DNA of 64,000 nt from Lingula anatina (GCF_001039355.2 NW_019775736.1:132882-196881), one strand, 5' to 3'. Positions 12,501 to 25,252 are shown, numbered from the stretch's first letter. Notes: a model not told the origin generated them from the sequence alone. Program-made: numbers and translations.

Positions 12501-15500
12501 ACGTACTACTACGCCTTACAGACATATACCAAGGTCCAGCAGGCACAGGGGGACATTGCTGACCAGAGTCCAGTTTACCACCAGCTGCCCAGTGAGGTGG
12601 TCAGTAACGCGGTCAATTTTTTCAATACATACCAGGGATCTGAGCCTCTTAAAGCTGAGGTGCATGAGCTGGGAAAGAAGTTGAAGAGTTACAATGAGCT
12701 GCTGGAGGATTATGTACAAGCTCAGACTTTGAAAGAACTTGGTAGAGGTAAGTTTTGAATATCTTCTGTATTTCACAATGTAACATTTTCATTCTTTGTG
12801 CCTTAATATTTTTTCCTTCTATATTCCAATTTTAGTTTGTGTTGGCAGTGCTGTCTGTACATTTTGAGAGCATAAGCAAAAGTGTTTGAATAATTTTAAC
12901 AGTCTAAAATATATTCCTGCATTTACCAAGTGGCCTGAATGTTTTGATTGGTGAAAGCATAATACTTAATTGACCATAATTTTCAGGGGTTGATGTAACT
13001 CGTTTTACAAAAGATAATGAGTACAAACAAGAGACAATCCTAGGACTTGCTATGTAAGTATGAAGATATTTATTTGAAAAAAGGCATTAAAGCATCCTCT
13101 TGGTTCTGGGTTGTTTGCAAAAAATATGCCAAAGATTGTTAGATGTGAACTTTTGAAGCTTTTATTAAGGAATAAGAATAAGAAGTAAACATGATCTTAT
13201 GGACATATTAAAAAAAAACAATTAACATAAGCAGAGATCTGTGTACTTTATGGAGTTAACATATAATTGGCCTATAGTTGTATTTATTTGTTAAGTGTCA
13301 TTAAATGACATAAGCGTTATCCCATAATACACATCCCACAAACTTACAGTGTGTGTAATGTTTCAGGTCACTTGAGCACAATGTGTACCAGCTGGCAGTG
13401 TCTCTGGCACAGAAGTATGACATTCCATTATGGGAGGTGTACATGACACACTTGGAATTTCTTTTTACTGATAGTGGGTGAGTTTATAATTGTTATTACT
13501 GGAAAATAAATATTTTGTTTGGACATTTACTTGAAATTTTTTGGATGATTTCATAAAATGAAGAATCAAAAAGCATAAAACAACTTTTGAATTTTTGGGG
13601 AAATTTTTTAGCATTTTGTATGCAGCTGTAAATTTACTAGGTTTGTGTTTGTTGTGTATGTAGTAAATAATGCACTGTCCACGATAGCATGCCGAGCACG
13701 TCGTGTATATTGGGCGAGGGGGTAACAGTACATTATTTGTCATACATACAAAAGGAAATTGTGCGTGTTCCCCACCCAAACCCCCTAACTTTGAATAGAA
13801 CACGCTGATATCACTGCGCATGGGGTGATATCAAAGAATGGACTTTCCCCGCGTTTACTGCCTAATTGCGGTCACCGTCCAATCATTTTCATTTGCGTGA
13901 ATGATTTGTGGTTGCATGTGTTTTGACAGGGACATAGGTCAGTGGTTTTCTGTGAGTAGTTGGCCGATTTCCTGCCCATCTTTCGCACGTGGCAATCACT
14001 CCGTCTCATTCATTGTATCGGTTCCTGCAATCCTTTTGTTTTGATATCAGCCCCATGATATGTATACTGTAATACATTAGGAAACTGTATATACATAATG
14101 TTCTTTTTTTTTTCAGACTAAGCACACATGACCTAGAACATGAAGTGCAGACAAAAAGCATTCTTGCTGTTCTTGTGTCCAAACCTGTAGAGTTTCTTGA
14201 GAGAATGCAGACATATGTGTACCCTAGTATCAGGGGTTCAGATCATGCCAGGCTGCTGTGTTATTACACTATGCTCTCAGGGTGTAGTGGAGAGGAGGCC
14301 ATGACACCTGAAGTACACGTAAAGCTGTTGAAAAAGATCAAGCCTGCCGCTCCAGGTAAACTACAGCATTTGGTTTCATTGCTTTCTATATCGTAATAGT
14401 TCTGCTATTTCACATATATTAAAGGCATTGACTCACATCACTTATATAATGGTGCTTCTGGCATAATGCAAAAAAAAAAAAAAGAAAAGAAAAGAAACTG
14501 AGAAATAACTGAAATCTCAAATAATTGAAGTCTTTAATGAAATCAGTATGTTGAAGTTTTTAATAGATTTACATTTTTCCAATTTTACTTTTGGAAAGGG
14601 AGTAGTTCACTATTTTAATTCCAGGTCTTGATTACAAGAAGTTAATGGATGGCAACCAGAAGCCCCTGGAGATCATCAAACCCATTCTGACCAGTAGCAA
14701 TGTCCATGTCATTGCTAAACTGGCTGCAAAGATCCCTAACCAGGTAATGCATTTGTATTTATTGGAATATTACTGATTAATTACGTTGCTCTTCAGGTCT
14801 ATGGACCAATTGAGTGGAACGATCTCCCTATTTATTTAAAAACAATAGAGTCCGTGGACAATTTTAAAAAAGAATTAAAAACTTATATTTTCAAAAAGTT
14901 TTATAATTGATTTGACTGGCTGTTATCTTTTACACTGTACTGTTTATTTTTAATATCTTATCAATTTAATTACATTTTAGTTCACGTCTTTAGTTCATGT
15001 CTTATTATTTAAACTACCTTTTCATTTTACCTATGTAAAGTCTACTGAGCATTTTATATGGATTTTAGACTATAAATAAATATTATTATATTATTATTAT
15101 TATTATTATTAAAGATTTGTTTTACTTCTAAATACCTTGCCATGTGTGTTGTAATATGAAAAGTTATTTAAACACAAGCAAATAACTTTTAGATATTCAG
15201 TGCCTTTGTGGAGAGAATTCCCAATAATGTAAGCAAAATTTTATTGAATACAGAATTTTTGAAGTTGCTTTTTTTTCCCCTTCTGTCCTAAGGCTGGTGG
15301 TTACCTGCAGCCCAGTGTTGTATTTTGTGCCTGGGCCATCAAGCTGTTCTGGGAGGGTGATCAGAATGCCAAGAAACTGCCCGAGAGTAAGGTAAAGAAA
15401 AATTATATTTTGAAAAAATGTTAGAATAAAAAAGACATTACAAAAATGTAAATGTTCAAATGGTTGTATTCTGCTTTTATGAAGAAGAAGTTATGGTTAT

Positions 15501-18500
15501 TATGTATATCATCATGGAAACATGTTATTTTACAATCTCACAACTTTGACATCTGATTTGCAGGCAGAGTGGCTTCACAGGTATGAGTCTTGCAGCCAGT
15601 ATCTTGAAAAGATGTCACCAGAAGATGCCATAGAGTTCATCTGTGGTATTTCATTTGTGGAAACTGCTGTGGAACAAGTAAGTCAACATTTTAATTATTA
15701 TTGAATAGAAACTGTTTTGCTTAAATATCAATATTCAATCAAGGAAACTACAGATCGCTGTGGTTAAAATGTTTGGTTTGTAAACTGCCATGCAGATTTT
15801 GACTCCTAATAGAACTTTAACTTCATTTTGAAAGTTACATGACAGTAATTTATGGGCATGAATGAATTGTTTTATTGTAACTTTTAAGTAAAATATGTCA
15901 TGTTGGAGTTAATGTTGATGTGTTAAGTTCACAATTCAGAAATGCTGATTCACATTTTGATGTTTTTTATCTTCAGCTATCATTTGAATGCAGGCAAGAA
16001 ATTGTGAGGAGGGGATTAAAATTTTGCCGACAGGAAGGAGGGAAGAAGAAAAAGATGGATGATTCTGGGTAATAACATTAGTTTTTAATGAAAAACATAA
16101 TAGAGCAGAAACATTTTGATGAAGGGTATCTTTTAATTTATTAAGTTATTCATATAATTATTTTTTACTTATTATTTAGTAATTCATCATTTATATGAAT
16201 GCATATTTTTTACTTAAGGTGTGAAATTACATGGACAAATGCCATTGATAGCATGCAGGTGTTATTAAACCACTTGGACCTGCTGACCACCGAGACTTTC
16301 ACTGCACTAAGGCAGGCTGAGGATGAGGAAATACAGAGCTATGCCAAGTTGTTTGATCTTTCCAGAGGTGATGAAGTTAAGGTAAGAATGTGGTAGTCTC
16401 ATGTGCCTTAGTAGTCCAAAGCTTCTTTGATCCAAAGGTACTTTAGTCCATGGGTTTATTTGTAAGAATCTTTTTCAGTGCAGAGGCTCATTTGACTGAA
16501 AGCTCATTGGACCAAAAGCTCTCTAATATTGTTCTTTGTTTTGCTTTTGAGTGGTAAGTGCAACCAGGGAATTGGAGTTTTTCATCAGTAATGTTGTTTA
16601 AATGCAATATATCTTAAATTAAGTTTTAAACCATTGAAACATTGGGCTGTCATGCACCCATAGTCTCAAATGAGGTACAAGGTTTGTAATATGTGTTTGT
16701 GAGTGTTTGTATGCAATGCAATGTTTTTTTCAGTCACCTGATATTTATTTGAAGAATATTTATAACATGAATAGCAGCTAGATGGCAGTGTTATTTTTCT
16801 GTGTTTGAATGACAGTGTACTTGGATTACATTACTTTTTTTTTTTTTTTCATTCTCTTGTATATAAAATATTGGTTCCCATAGCAAAATGTCCTTTTATT
16901 TGGACCCTTTTTGTTTAGTGATGTTTCATTTTCTGCAGTGTATAATTGATTTTCTGTTCTGTGACATTACCAGTGTTTTCAATATGCAAAAGTAAACATA
17001 TTAACACACAAATTTATAATACCTTTCTTTGCAGCTTCAAGAATTGCTGGTCAAGATTCTGCTGGATGGTCAGCCTATTGAAATGGTGGAAGATTTGCTC
17101 GCTGTGACCAGTATAGGCAACTGGACAGTCAACACAGCTGTAGTGGAAGCACTGGCAGTTATTACTGATTCTTACAGGTAAAGACCTTTGTACATTCCCA
17201 GCTTTGAAAGTTCATTGCATATTATCATATGCTGTATATGAAACTGTGCAAAGTTCAGCAGCAACATGTGTTTGTTACTCTACAACATTTTTCATCCCTT
17301 GCTGCCACCCTTTCATATTGCTTTGCCATGGCCGGGTACAGAATCCTACAGTATTATTTTACAAAATTGTGAAATCTTTTCAGTGCCTAGACATTAATTT
17401 TATGTCTCTGAAAATTCTTCTTTGGAGCCCTTTTACCTATATTTCCTTTTATGTCTCCTTGATCGAAAAAGTTCAATACGATGTCGGTAAAAAGATGCAT
17501 TAAAGTGACAAACACAAGTATGATGTTCGAAGCTTTTATTGTGAATCCTTCTAATAAAATGAAATTAAGTAATTTTTTGATGCTAAAATTAAATAATTGT
17601 GACTGTGCCAAAATACGTAGTTTTTATGCCTGAAAAGACTATTTGATATATAATTCCCAAACAACATAGTGCATACGTTTTAATTTGTGGGGTTGCAAAG
17701 AGGCCAAACTTCCCTTTTTCTGTCAGGAATCCAGACACAGCCAATGTTATGCTAGAGGGGAAAGAGGGCCTGGAGGTGCTGAAGTCTTTAGTCGTTCAAG
17801 TCAGTGAACACCACAAACATGGGTAAGAAGACTCCATTTCTGCATTTAAATACATTTTTAATTTACTCCTGCAAAATATTTTTTCAGACTATATATATTA
17901 ACTTGCTGAAAAACAGGATCAGATACGGATTAGTTATATTTATTGTAAGAGATCATAAAATTTATTTATTTTAATTTTTATCAGGGGAGAGCTTGTAAAT
18001 CCAGAGGATATTATTAACCTCTTGCGTCCATTTTGTGCAGATGCAATTGTTCCTGTGGAGCCAAGACTAGATGTCCTGCAAATACTGGAGCAAGTATGTA
18101 ATGTAACATGAGGATTATCATGGAAAAAAATCAGTCAATGTTATGAAATAATGTAAAAGGAGTTTTAAATAAAAAAATTGTATGGTGTGCTGATTAATTT
18201 ATCCCAATAAAAGGATTTATGCAAAATAGAAAGTTTGAATGATGTTATGTAAATTGTCAGCAACATGAAATCAAAACCATGTAGAGGTAATTTTATTGAG
18301 ATATAAGTAACATGAAAGATAGCACATACATTAGAAAATAGTGGGTTAGGATGACAAAATATTTTTCAGTGCTTTGATTTGACTGATAACGACCTAGTCC
18401 TATTGGTGCTATACAGAACTGATGCCATTGTATCTACAGCTTGGGAAGACAAGAAGGTAAGCAATAACATGAAATGATCATAACATCTCTCTAAATTCCA

Positions 18501-20247
18501 AGTCCTTTCATTGTATTTTAAGACTTTTTTTCAGTTTTAAGTGTTTTTTAAAATATTTTTGTATCAGTAAGTATTTTTCTAAAATATTTTGGTAGGTAGT
18601 TTTCTGGATTCTTGTGGATACATTTTGTCTTGTTTTTTTCCAGCTGACAGAGGCAGACATTAACTGTGACAGTAGCAGACAGGAGTTGTTCAATTCACTT
18701 CTGGGCTGCAGTGCAAACATGGCACAATATCTGGCTCTCAGTAAAATGCTCCGTGTGTGGCCCCTGCTCAGTAGCCTCAAAACCAGGTAGTACTTGGAAG
18801 ATATAGTTGATTACTCATAGTAGCTTATCTGTCATGCATACTTGCACACATGCACACATGCAGCCATGCATCCATAATCACATACATGCATTTGAATGCA
18901 CTCAGTGACATTTGGTTGTACTTCCAGGCACACGGTAAATTATAAATATGATTGACCTCATACCTACAGTTTTCAATTTGAGATATTATATTGTATTGTA
19001 TTTATGTTGAGATATTATATATTTTATATTATATTATATTTTTATAATTCTGTTCTTTGATGAATAATTAGTAAGTTAATTAATTAGAAATATGTATGCA
19101 CTCTAGTTCAGAAGATCCCGCCAACCATCCTCTTGCCAAACTGTGCTGCGCTATGGTGGAGTGTTGTAATCAAGAAGGTGCTGAAGCAGTGTTGCGGATA
19201 TGCAAGGATACTATAGCCATTATGCCACTTAGTGTGAAGGTAGGGAAACTGAACGTATGCTTTTATGAATTTTAAACTCCTGCCTGATTTGAAATGAATT
19301 TTTTTCCTGACCTGTGACATTTTTCTTAGTTCTGTGAAAGAGTTGATTGCAAACTGTTCTTTTTTAAAAGGAGCTTTTATTGGTTTGAAATATAAGTACT
19401 TAAGTATATCCTTTATATTTGTCATCAAAACTCACTGACTTGTCAAAGAATGTAACTTACATTAATTATTGAACAATCAATATAAGAATTAATTTCAAAG
19501 TATTGAAAAGTGATAAGAATGATAGCAAAATGATGTTCATTGTAACCAGTTAAATTAACATGGTTCTTCAGTGTACACAGCATGTTGTGGGCCACATGTT
19601 GAACCATGGTCACTGTTTGCCAGCTGTGAAACTGTGTTTGATCACAGCATATCCAGATATGCATTCAAAAGCAGTGGAGGAACTGATTTCCAACCCACAG
19701 GTATTTCACTTCCTGCTTTATATATCAGTGTATTATATTGTATATAATTTTGTAAGAAGCATTGGACTTTTTTTCTTTTTATGTATTTTTTCAATCTTTC
19801 TTTTTTGTCACTCATTATCCATAAGTTGGCTGCATTTATTGTTTAAATTCATTTTGTCAAGACCATGTGTCTTTATTTTCTGATTATTATTTTTTGTTTG
19901 TCATGGAGTCTTATTATTTACTTGCAGTTCTAATATAATAATTATTTAATATTCTCCAGGTATTTGAAGATGAAGAACTTCTTAATCTTCTCCTCAAGCA
20001 TAATCTTACATCAAAAATAGTAAGTACCCCATATTATTCCCTGGTGATAACCTACCTTCTGTCCAATCAGAACACGGAGAGTACATCACCTGATGGCATG
20101 GATGTTAAATCAGTTGCTAGGCAACTCCAGGAGGCTGGTCACATGGCAGAGGCTGGATCTCTGCTGCTAAAGTACAGAGGTACGCACTCTGCTTTGAGGA
20201 CTTTTGAGGCTGCTGTAGGGATAGTGAAACAATGGTTCAACAACTAA
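298..20247 (+). CDS. NBAS: NBAS (neuroblastoma-amplified sequence), 5'-partial, about 45 exons
   Basis: NBAS is the Sec39-family subunit of the NRZ tether (NBAS-RINT1-ZW10) that captures Golgi-to-ER vesicles at the ER; the family is also linked to nonsense-mediated decay. The first visible exon (298-491) encodes DVNWWSKEALILSRCSGAV, the end of the N-terminal beta-propeller region; the rest of the N-terminus is off the window. The remaining exons follow vertebrate NBAS colinearly: LRSTTPEELY-like (1233-1302), VLHECLERVPQD (2259-2411), LEQKELCRARLKLL (2983-3167), QWWKSTLKNL (11111-11430), THLEFLFTDSGLS (13367 onward), LRPFCAD (17983-18093). The gene ends with EAGHMAEAGSLLLKYRGTH and a stop in the last exon (about 19960-20247). 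Other clear exons: 739-921, 1927-2052, 2554-2690, 4823-4953, 5302-5436, 5550-5723, 7453-7577, 8254-8486, 10501-10622, 12438-12748, 14117-14355, 15564-15677, 16219-16381, 17035-17178, 18644-18786, 19107-19239. Introns are short and repeat-bearing. Exon edges were read by eye and some may be off by a few bases. Confidence 0.96.
6419..6762 (+). mobile_element. Retroposon-like insertion with 14-bp direct repeats, in an NBAS intron
   Basis: The 14-mer attattctgtccat occurs at 6419-6432 and again at 6749-6762. The about 316 bp between them carries an (ATT)n tract and GA-rich microsatellites. It ends in an A-rich tail (about 6727-6748, including aaaataaaaaaaataataaa) immediately before the second 14-mer. 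Direct repeats plus an A-rich 3' tail are what target-primed reverse transcription leaves behind. No RNA polymerase III boxes or coding sequence were recognised, so the family is unknown. The second repeat forms the polypyrimidine end of the acceptor for the exon starting near 6765. Confidence 0.5.
6517..6597. repeat. (ATT)n microsatellite, about 27 units
   Basis: An uninterrupted run of ATT/TAT units in an NBAS intron. It lies inside the retroposon-like insertion at 6433-6748. It produces spurious poly-Asn and poly-Tyr reading frames on the two strands. Confidence 0.95.
9767..9934. repeat. 84-bp tandem duplication in an NBAS intron
   Basis: Two almost identical 84-base units (9767-9850 and 9851-9934) begin near tttctttcaatttattttg and end near aaaatattgtcaaatt. 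The unit has no coding potential. Confidence 0.9.
10191..10530 (+). repeat. 68-bp tandem array duplicating a splice acceptor and exon start (5 copies)
   Basis: Each unit holds a branch/polypyrimidine region ending tattgttttttcag, followed by gacaaggacttcaag and the next about 13 bases of an NBAS exon. The exon-start GAC falls at 10228, 10296, 10364, 10433 and 10501, giving periods of 68, 68, 69 and 68. Only the fifth copy continues into real coding sequence (DKDFKLAHQLCRRMMESG). Copies 1-4 are nearly identical; the fifth has diverged slightly in both intron and exon parts. Confidence 0.95.
13646..13990. repeat. Atypical GC-richer block in an NBAS intron, possible repeat
   Basis: This stretch is richer in G+C and CpG than the surrounding intron. 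It contains a short inverted repeat (aaataatgcactgt near 13667 against acagtacattattt near 13726). No coding frame or family was recognised. It is called only from composition and the hairpin. Confidence 0.3.
14785..15114 (+). mobile_element. 5'-truncated non-LTR retrotransposon (LINE) 3' end
   Basis: An open frame at 14800-14910 ends with a stop and reads YGPIEWNDLPIYLKTIESVD followed by NFKKELKTYIFKKF. This is the W-N-x-L-P ... F-K-x-x-L-K-T-Y typical of the extreme C-terminus of LINE reverse-transcriptase proteins (CR1/L2/Jockey-like group). It is followed by about 200 bp of AT-rich 3' UTR and a terminal ATT microsatellite (about 15080-15111), a common LINE tail. Everything upstream is absent, as expected for incomplete reverse transcription. 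A related tail lies at 37658-37830 on the other strand. Confidence 0.7.
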
Positions 20248-20541
20248 TTTTTTCGCCTTTTTGACTGACAAAACTTGAAGATATAAGTAATGTCAATCCT
20301 TATTCAAAGAGAAGAATTGAAATTATCTGCTGTTAAAGCTTATAAATTCAAGCAATTGAATGTGTTGACGACAATTTCATATGTCACATACTTTTAAGAA
20401 ACTGGTCAACAGAATAAACCTAAAATATAACTTTCATGTTAAATCCAATGTGTGCTTCAGGAAAATTTATTTTGACCATTTCCAATTTTTGCTGAACAAT
20501 TTGAATTCCGTTAATCATGGATAATGAAAATGAATAATAAA
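20248..20541 (+). terminator. NBAS: NBAS 3' UTR with candidate poly(A) signals
   Basis: AT-rich sequence directly after the NBAS stop. AATAAA hexamers occur at 20413-20418 and 20536-20541. Either could define the cleavage site; transcript data are absent, so the true 3' end is inferred. Confidence 0.45.
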
Positions 20542-21604
20542 TGGTGTGGTGAAAAGTGAATTTTTGTTTTTTGCCTCTCTTTCTGGCTGCAAACAGAAAC
20601 TCCCCATCCTGAGAGTTCAGAAAGGCTGGCTGGTATTGGTAATCTTGATTAGTTGGAAGCAGCTGGGCCATTTTGGTATTTTCTATGGTTTATGATTTTT
20701 TTTCTGCATATACAAAGGATCAGGTGCATGATACAGTTGTGACATTCACAGTCTCTGAAACCAAAATGTTATTGATTCTAGTCAGCCCTATGCAATATAA
20801 AGTAGGCAGTTGCTTACTGCATTTTCATATGTAAGCAAACTTACTGGATGCTCCATAAGGGCAGTTGTGTTAAGTCAGGCTCCTATTGCTTTTAACCTCT
20901 ATTGTCCTCCTCTAACACATTCTCTATGGCATTATCATCGTGTCTACTGATAGTTTATATGTAAATAATCGTGAAAATTAAGAGAATTTGTGTAGAATTA
21001 ATAGATTTTGGGGAGTTTAAATAAGCATTTTTCTTTAAAACAATTTGCACACAATTGGCCTTGATATCAGAATTAAATCCTTCCTAAGATCTTTTCATCT
21101 AGTGATGAAATTAAAATTAAACATTTATACCTGTGTGAAAAAGGTGTTATCTTCAGAGGCAGCAAATTTTGTTAATGTTTTCTTTATATATACTTTTCAA
21201 AATTATTATTTGACATTAAATGATGTGAAACAATTTCCTTTTCATTTCTTGCACTGAGAAACCTTACTCTCTGCCAATACAGATTTGGAACTATTCCAGG
21301 ATTGGTAATTATTGGTTTGGTTATTACTGGTTGATCATTATCATGGACCAAAAAGAGTGATGTGAATCGACTTACTTTTTTTTTTAATTTATCAATTTAA
21401 TTTTGATAATGGTGGCTAAATCGGGTTAAAATGCCCTTTAAATATACCCTTGGGTTAATATTCCCATCCAACAATAGCAACCTCCCAGTCCTTTCAAAAC
21501 ATACTCTGTTCAGTGATAGCCCTCTGTTTTACGGAAAACAAAGTCCAGACAAGGTACTGATTTCAACTTCTGGATTGGAACTTTTTTAATTAGAAGGATT
21601 TTTT

Positions 21605-21651
21605 TTTACTTTATTTCTAACTGTCAGCCTGAAAGGCTGGGTTTGCCTTTG
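21605..21651 (+). repeat. 47-bp repeat, copy 1 (5' side of GAS1-like gene)
   Basis: The sequence around ttctaactgtcagcctgaaa recurs at 27102-27148 with about six mismatches and in the same orientation, on the other side of the GAS1-like gene. It could be a dispersed repeat fragment or a duplicated regulatory element. Confidence 0.6.
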
Positions 21652-24600
21652 TAGACCTTCCCATCAAAAGTACTGATCAGGTCTACTTCGATATTATTAC
21701 AGTTTCACTCACATTACATCTGCATTGATTATGTTAGATCAAAGATAATTATTCTCAAGGACTTTCAAATTGATTGCCAACATGGAATAGGCAGGAACCT
21801 CAGCTTTGTTTACCAGACATGTAGCAGAATCTAAGTGCTATGCTCTTTTTTGATTAGCATTTGCATTATTGGTTTTATTGGATTTCCATAATAGAGACAA
21901 GTGTAATTTCATAGAATAAGTTAAATTATATTGATATTTTCACAATCAGGCCAATAAAACTGTCAATTTATGTACATTTACATGTCTTTAGATGAAAGGT
22001 CTTGGCTAATTTGAAAGTTGAGCATGCTGATTCACTCCTGCTGCCGAGGCTGCTGTTGTAATTGATTTTACCCACAAAAGAGCATGCAGTGGATTCATTT
22101 TTGAATATATCAAATAGTACAAGGTCAATTTCCAATTTTAGACCCAAACCCAATTATTCCACATCACAAGAATGCTCTTTTTAATCTATTACTTTGCAAT
22201 CTCTACCTTAACACTGGTATATTGTACTTGAAGTAGCCTGGTATTGTGGATCAAATATCAATTTTACAAATCCCTCTCAAAATACAGCCCTTTTGTTCAT
22301 CACATCTTTTATCTCATATCCTTTCTTGTTAGTTTGTTTCATTCTTTCATTTTTGTGTGTCTTTTCCCAAGCCAACAATTTTTTTTTCTCAAAAATCAAA
22401 AACAAAGTTAGGTTATTCTCTGTTTAACTATAGGTATTCCAGCTATGTTCCTGTATAGAAAAACACATCTTTGTATCCAGAGATTTATGACCTGTCTGCC
22501 TGTGATCAGGGCCCCTTGTCATTTGCGGGATAAAGCTGATCAAAGTTGTCAGGTGAAAAACACTGGTTGATAGTTACATGGTGTACATGTCATTTCATTT
22601 ACAGGAACAATGGCGCTGTGGACACAGGGTTGGGGGACAATGAGGGTGGGGCATGATAGGATCAGGCAGATGGACTCGGGTTTCCAGGTGTAGAAATATA
22701 TCTGGTGGTGAAATAGGAGGGCTGGAAAAACTGATCTCATAATAACAGAGGCTTATTGTCTAAGTAGTGGAAAAAACGAAAGAGATAAAATGCTTAGATC
22801 TGTTTCTTGATGTGGTAATGAAATACGTTTGTTAATTTTAGGGTGCGCTTGTATGGAAACTGAGAATGATTGAAAATTGTCTGCAGATGGTTTTCATTAA
22901 AATCCTCAAAAACAAGAGACATTATGTGCTTTTTACTTTTTATAAAATAGATTTTAGTTTTCAATGTTTCTACAATTTTATCTTATAAAAGTATTCTAAA
23001 TTTGTATGCACTCTCTCTCTCTCCGTCCCTCTGAATTATACAATGGTCACACTTAACACAGAAAAATGGTGTGAATATATGTCCAATGTATACATTTTTA
23101 TTTGCTATAACAATAAACACACAAGGCCCATTTTCTCTCTTTGAGTTAAATAAAATCCATTATCTTTTATCAGCAGACTTCCTGGCACAATCAACAGTGC
23201 AATCAAACCTAAATATTTCATTTTCAAAGTCTAAATTTATTGTAGGCTATTACCTGGCTGTGGCGCTATGCGTATCCACCATGCACAAAGTTATAAATAA
23301 ATGGAAATACCTGATAAAACTTTGATTTGACAGGCCATTGTGTTGTGATGTAATGGAACATGACCTCGGCATCTAAAGCTAAAACCCATTCAAGAGCAGA
23401 ATATAACACTATAAAGCAGCTCTATATTACACTGAAATAACAGTAACAATAAGAGCAACTTTGACAAGAGTAGATGCAGGTTGTATTGCATAATCACACG
23501 AAAATGCATAGTTTTGACTAAATTCTTATAGATGAAAGGTAGAAAATATGATACCTGGCAAACTTTTGATTGGCGTTCCCTTTAATGACAGTGTACGCAT
23601 GATTAACCCTGCAAACCTGTAATTTTGACTTGACTAGGCTATACAGTTCACCCACTAGAATGTCAAATGTTTCACTGTGATTATAGAGGGTGAAAAGATG
23701 TTACAATATAATGTTGCAGTTAACATTTGAATGCAAAATTCATGTAGGTTTATAAGTTGTTGTTTATGATTCTGGTGCATCCAGATGCATCGTTTAATCT
23801 GCCAGTTACAGTTTCTTGTACCATCCTAAATTTCATTTACTTCCTTACTGTTATTAATTTAAATTAATATTTCTTATAAATAAAGGGTACATAGACATAT
23901 TTAAATGATGCAGGAAAAGTGCACCAAATTTGTGTGTTAAACTGTCCCCGGTTTAATTTATATCTTCCCTGGATAGGTTGTAAATTGTGAGTTTTATGAG
24001 TCTAGCTGAAATAAATGGACTGCTGATATAAAAGGAGCTGGCAATGTAAATTCTTTTACCTTCTCCTCCCTTCAGTGATTTTTATCAAACAGAAGGGTTT
24101 TTCGTGTGTTTGCCCAGTTTTTCTCGATGCAGTACCAGTATGCTGCACATACTGTCACAAAGTATGTAGCATCAAGGACAAGTTGACAAGTGATTTATTT
24201 CAAACATTTTTTCGAGGAGAAGATATGTACTCTTAAAGTCTAGTGAAAAAGTTACTTACTGCATTTTTTTCCTTATGACAGGCCACATTGTAAAAGGATG
24301 TTTTTCCTGCTTGTTAATTATACCAAGGAAAAATTAATCACTCAAGTTCAGAGTGAGGAAGTTACTTGATGAAAAATTGTTTTGAGTGACAGGCCAGGTT
24401 GTCTTTGGAAAAATTTTCCAGGCTGTTGATTGGTTGGAGATCTCCCTAAGGGGGCTGTAACTGCCTTAATTAGCAAGCAACCCTGAGAGCATAAGTGGCA
24501 GGCAGGGGGCTGTCAGTCAAACTCTCTCAACACCAAGGAGAAAGAACAATTTCTCGCATTTCAAAACCAAGCAGACATTCAGACAACAAGCTCAGTCTCT

Positions 24601-24695
24601 TCAAGACACCAGAGAGTGTGGAGCACACACTGATGAACACTGCCTCCATAGTCCAGCAGGGTACAACTCAAACAGCCTCTCTCCAGTGGAGACTG

Positions 24696-24703
24696 GTTAT
24701 AAA
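24696..24703 (+). promoter_or_regulatory. Candidate TATA box, distal promoter of GAS1-like gene
   Basis: A tataaata element sits in ggttataaatagcac about 750 bp before the start codon, downstream of an inverted CCAAT box (tgattggttgg near 24427). A promoter here would give a long 5' UTR with several upstream ATGs, so it is less attractive than the proximal candidate. Confidence 0.25.
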
Positions 24704-24873
24704 TAGCACATGGGGCAAGCTGAAGAGTTGAATTTGATGTGTGTTGTTGTTAGTGGTTAACAAGTGGAGCGGCCTGCTGCTTGTTCTCTCAGGTTTACAG
24801 GAGAATTCCTTATTACTGACTGGCTTACAGATCAGTGTGTATGGGGATGGGGAACTATATCGCCGGCATGCGC

Positions 24874-24953
24874 ATTGGAGAAAGCCTATTCTTATAAGGC
24901 TCACTGGCTTGTGTATTGGAGAAAGGCCCCTTTTTAAGGCTCACTGGCTTGTG
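24874..24953. repeat. 41-bp imperfect tandem duplication upstream of GAS1-like gene
   Basis: Two units start attggagaaag (24874 and 24915), and both end aaggctcactggcttgtg. The spacers between differ. It lies in the presumed 5' flank or UTR of the GAS1-like gene. Confidence 0.8.
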
Positions 24954-25245
24954 AAGCCGAGCATAATGGATTTGTTGATAATAAGCAAAACTTTGGCAGT
25001 TGAGGCCACTGTATAGAAATTCCGTAGTGTTACAAGATGGATGGATTACACGATCTTTACATAGTACAATCATGCCAGGGTACAGGGGGCTGCCAGTAGA
25101 GCAGGTAACTAGTTCACTAGAGCAAGTGCCACTAACTATTTGTAGCAATTTTAACTTGACCTTGCCTGAACTGATAATATCCAGAGACATCAACCACCAA
25201 AACTTTGAAATTTCACTGAGGGGAAAACTGACTTACACTTGAGGC

Positions 25246-25252
25246 TATATAA
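25246..25252 (+). promoter_or_regulatory. Candidate proximal TATA box of GAS1-like gene
   Basis: A tatataa element lies about 200 bp before the start codon. Initiation about 30 bp downstream would give a compact 5' UTR of roughly 155 nt without splicing. It is inferred from position and motif only. Confidence 0.35.

Larger units (their letters stand above)
20248..25245. other. Non-coding region between NBAS and the GAS1-like gene
   Basis: About 5 kb without a supported gene. The short open frames here lack family resemblance and splice support. It holds the NBAS 3' UTR, an ATTTGCAT octamer near 21857, one copy of a 47-bp repeat (21605-21651) and a 41-bp tandem duplication (24874-24953). Distal regulatory DNA for the GAS1-like gene is plausible but not shown. 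Confidence 0.6.

Noticed and set aside
20020-20025. Perfect donor GTAAGT inside the last NBAS exon
   Set aside because: The reading frame continues with family-conserved residues (VSTPYYSLVITYLL), so the site is probably not used.
24495-25242. Several 70-110 codon frames upstream of the GAS1-like gene
   Set aside because: They overlap on both strands, lack recognisable domains and include the tandem duplication. Best read as 5' flank or UTR.
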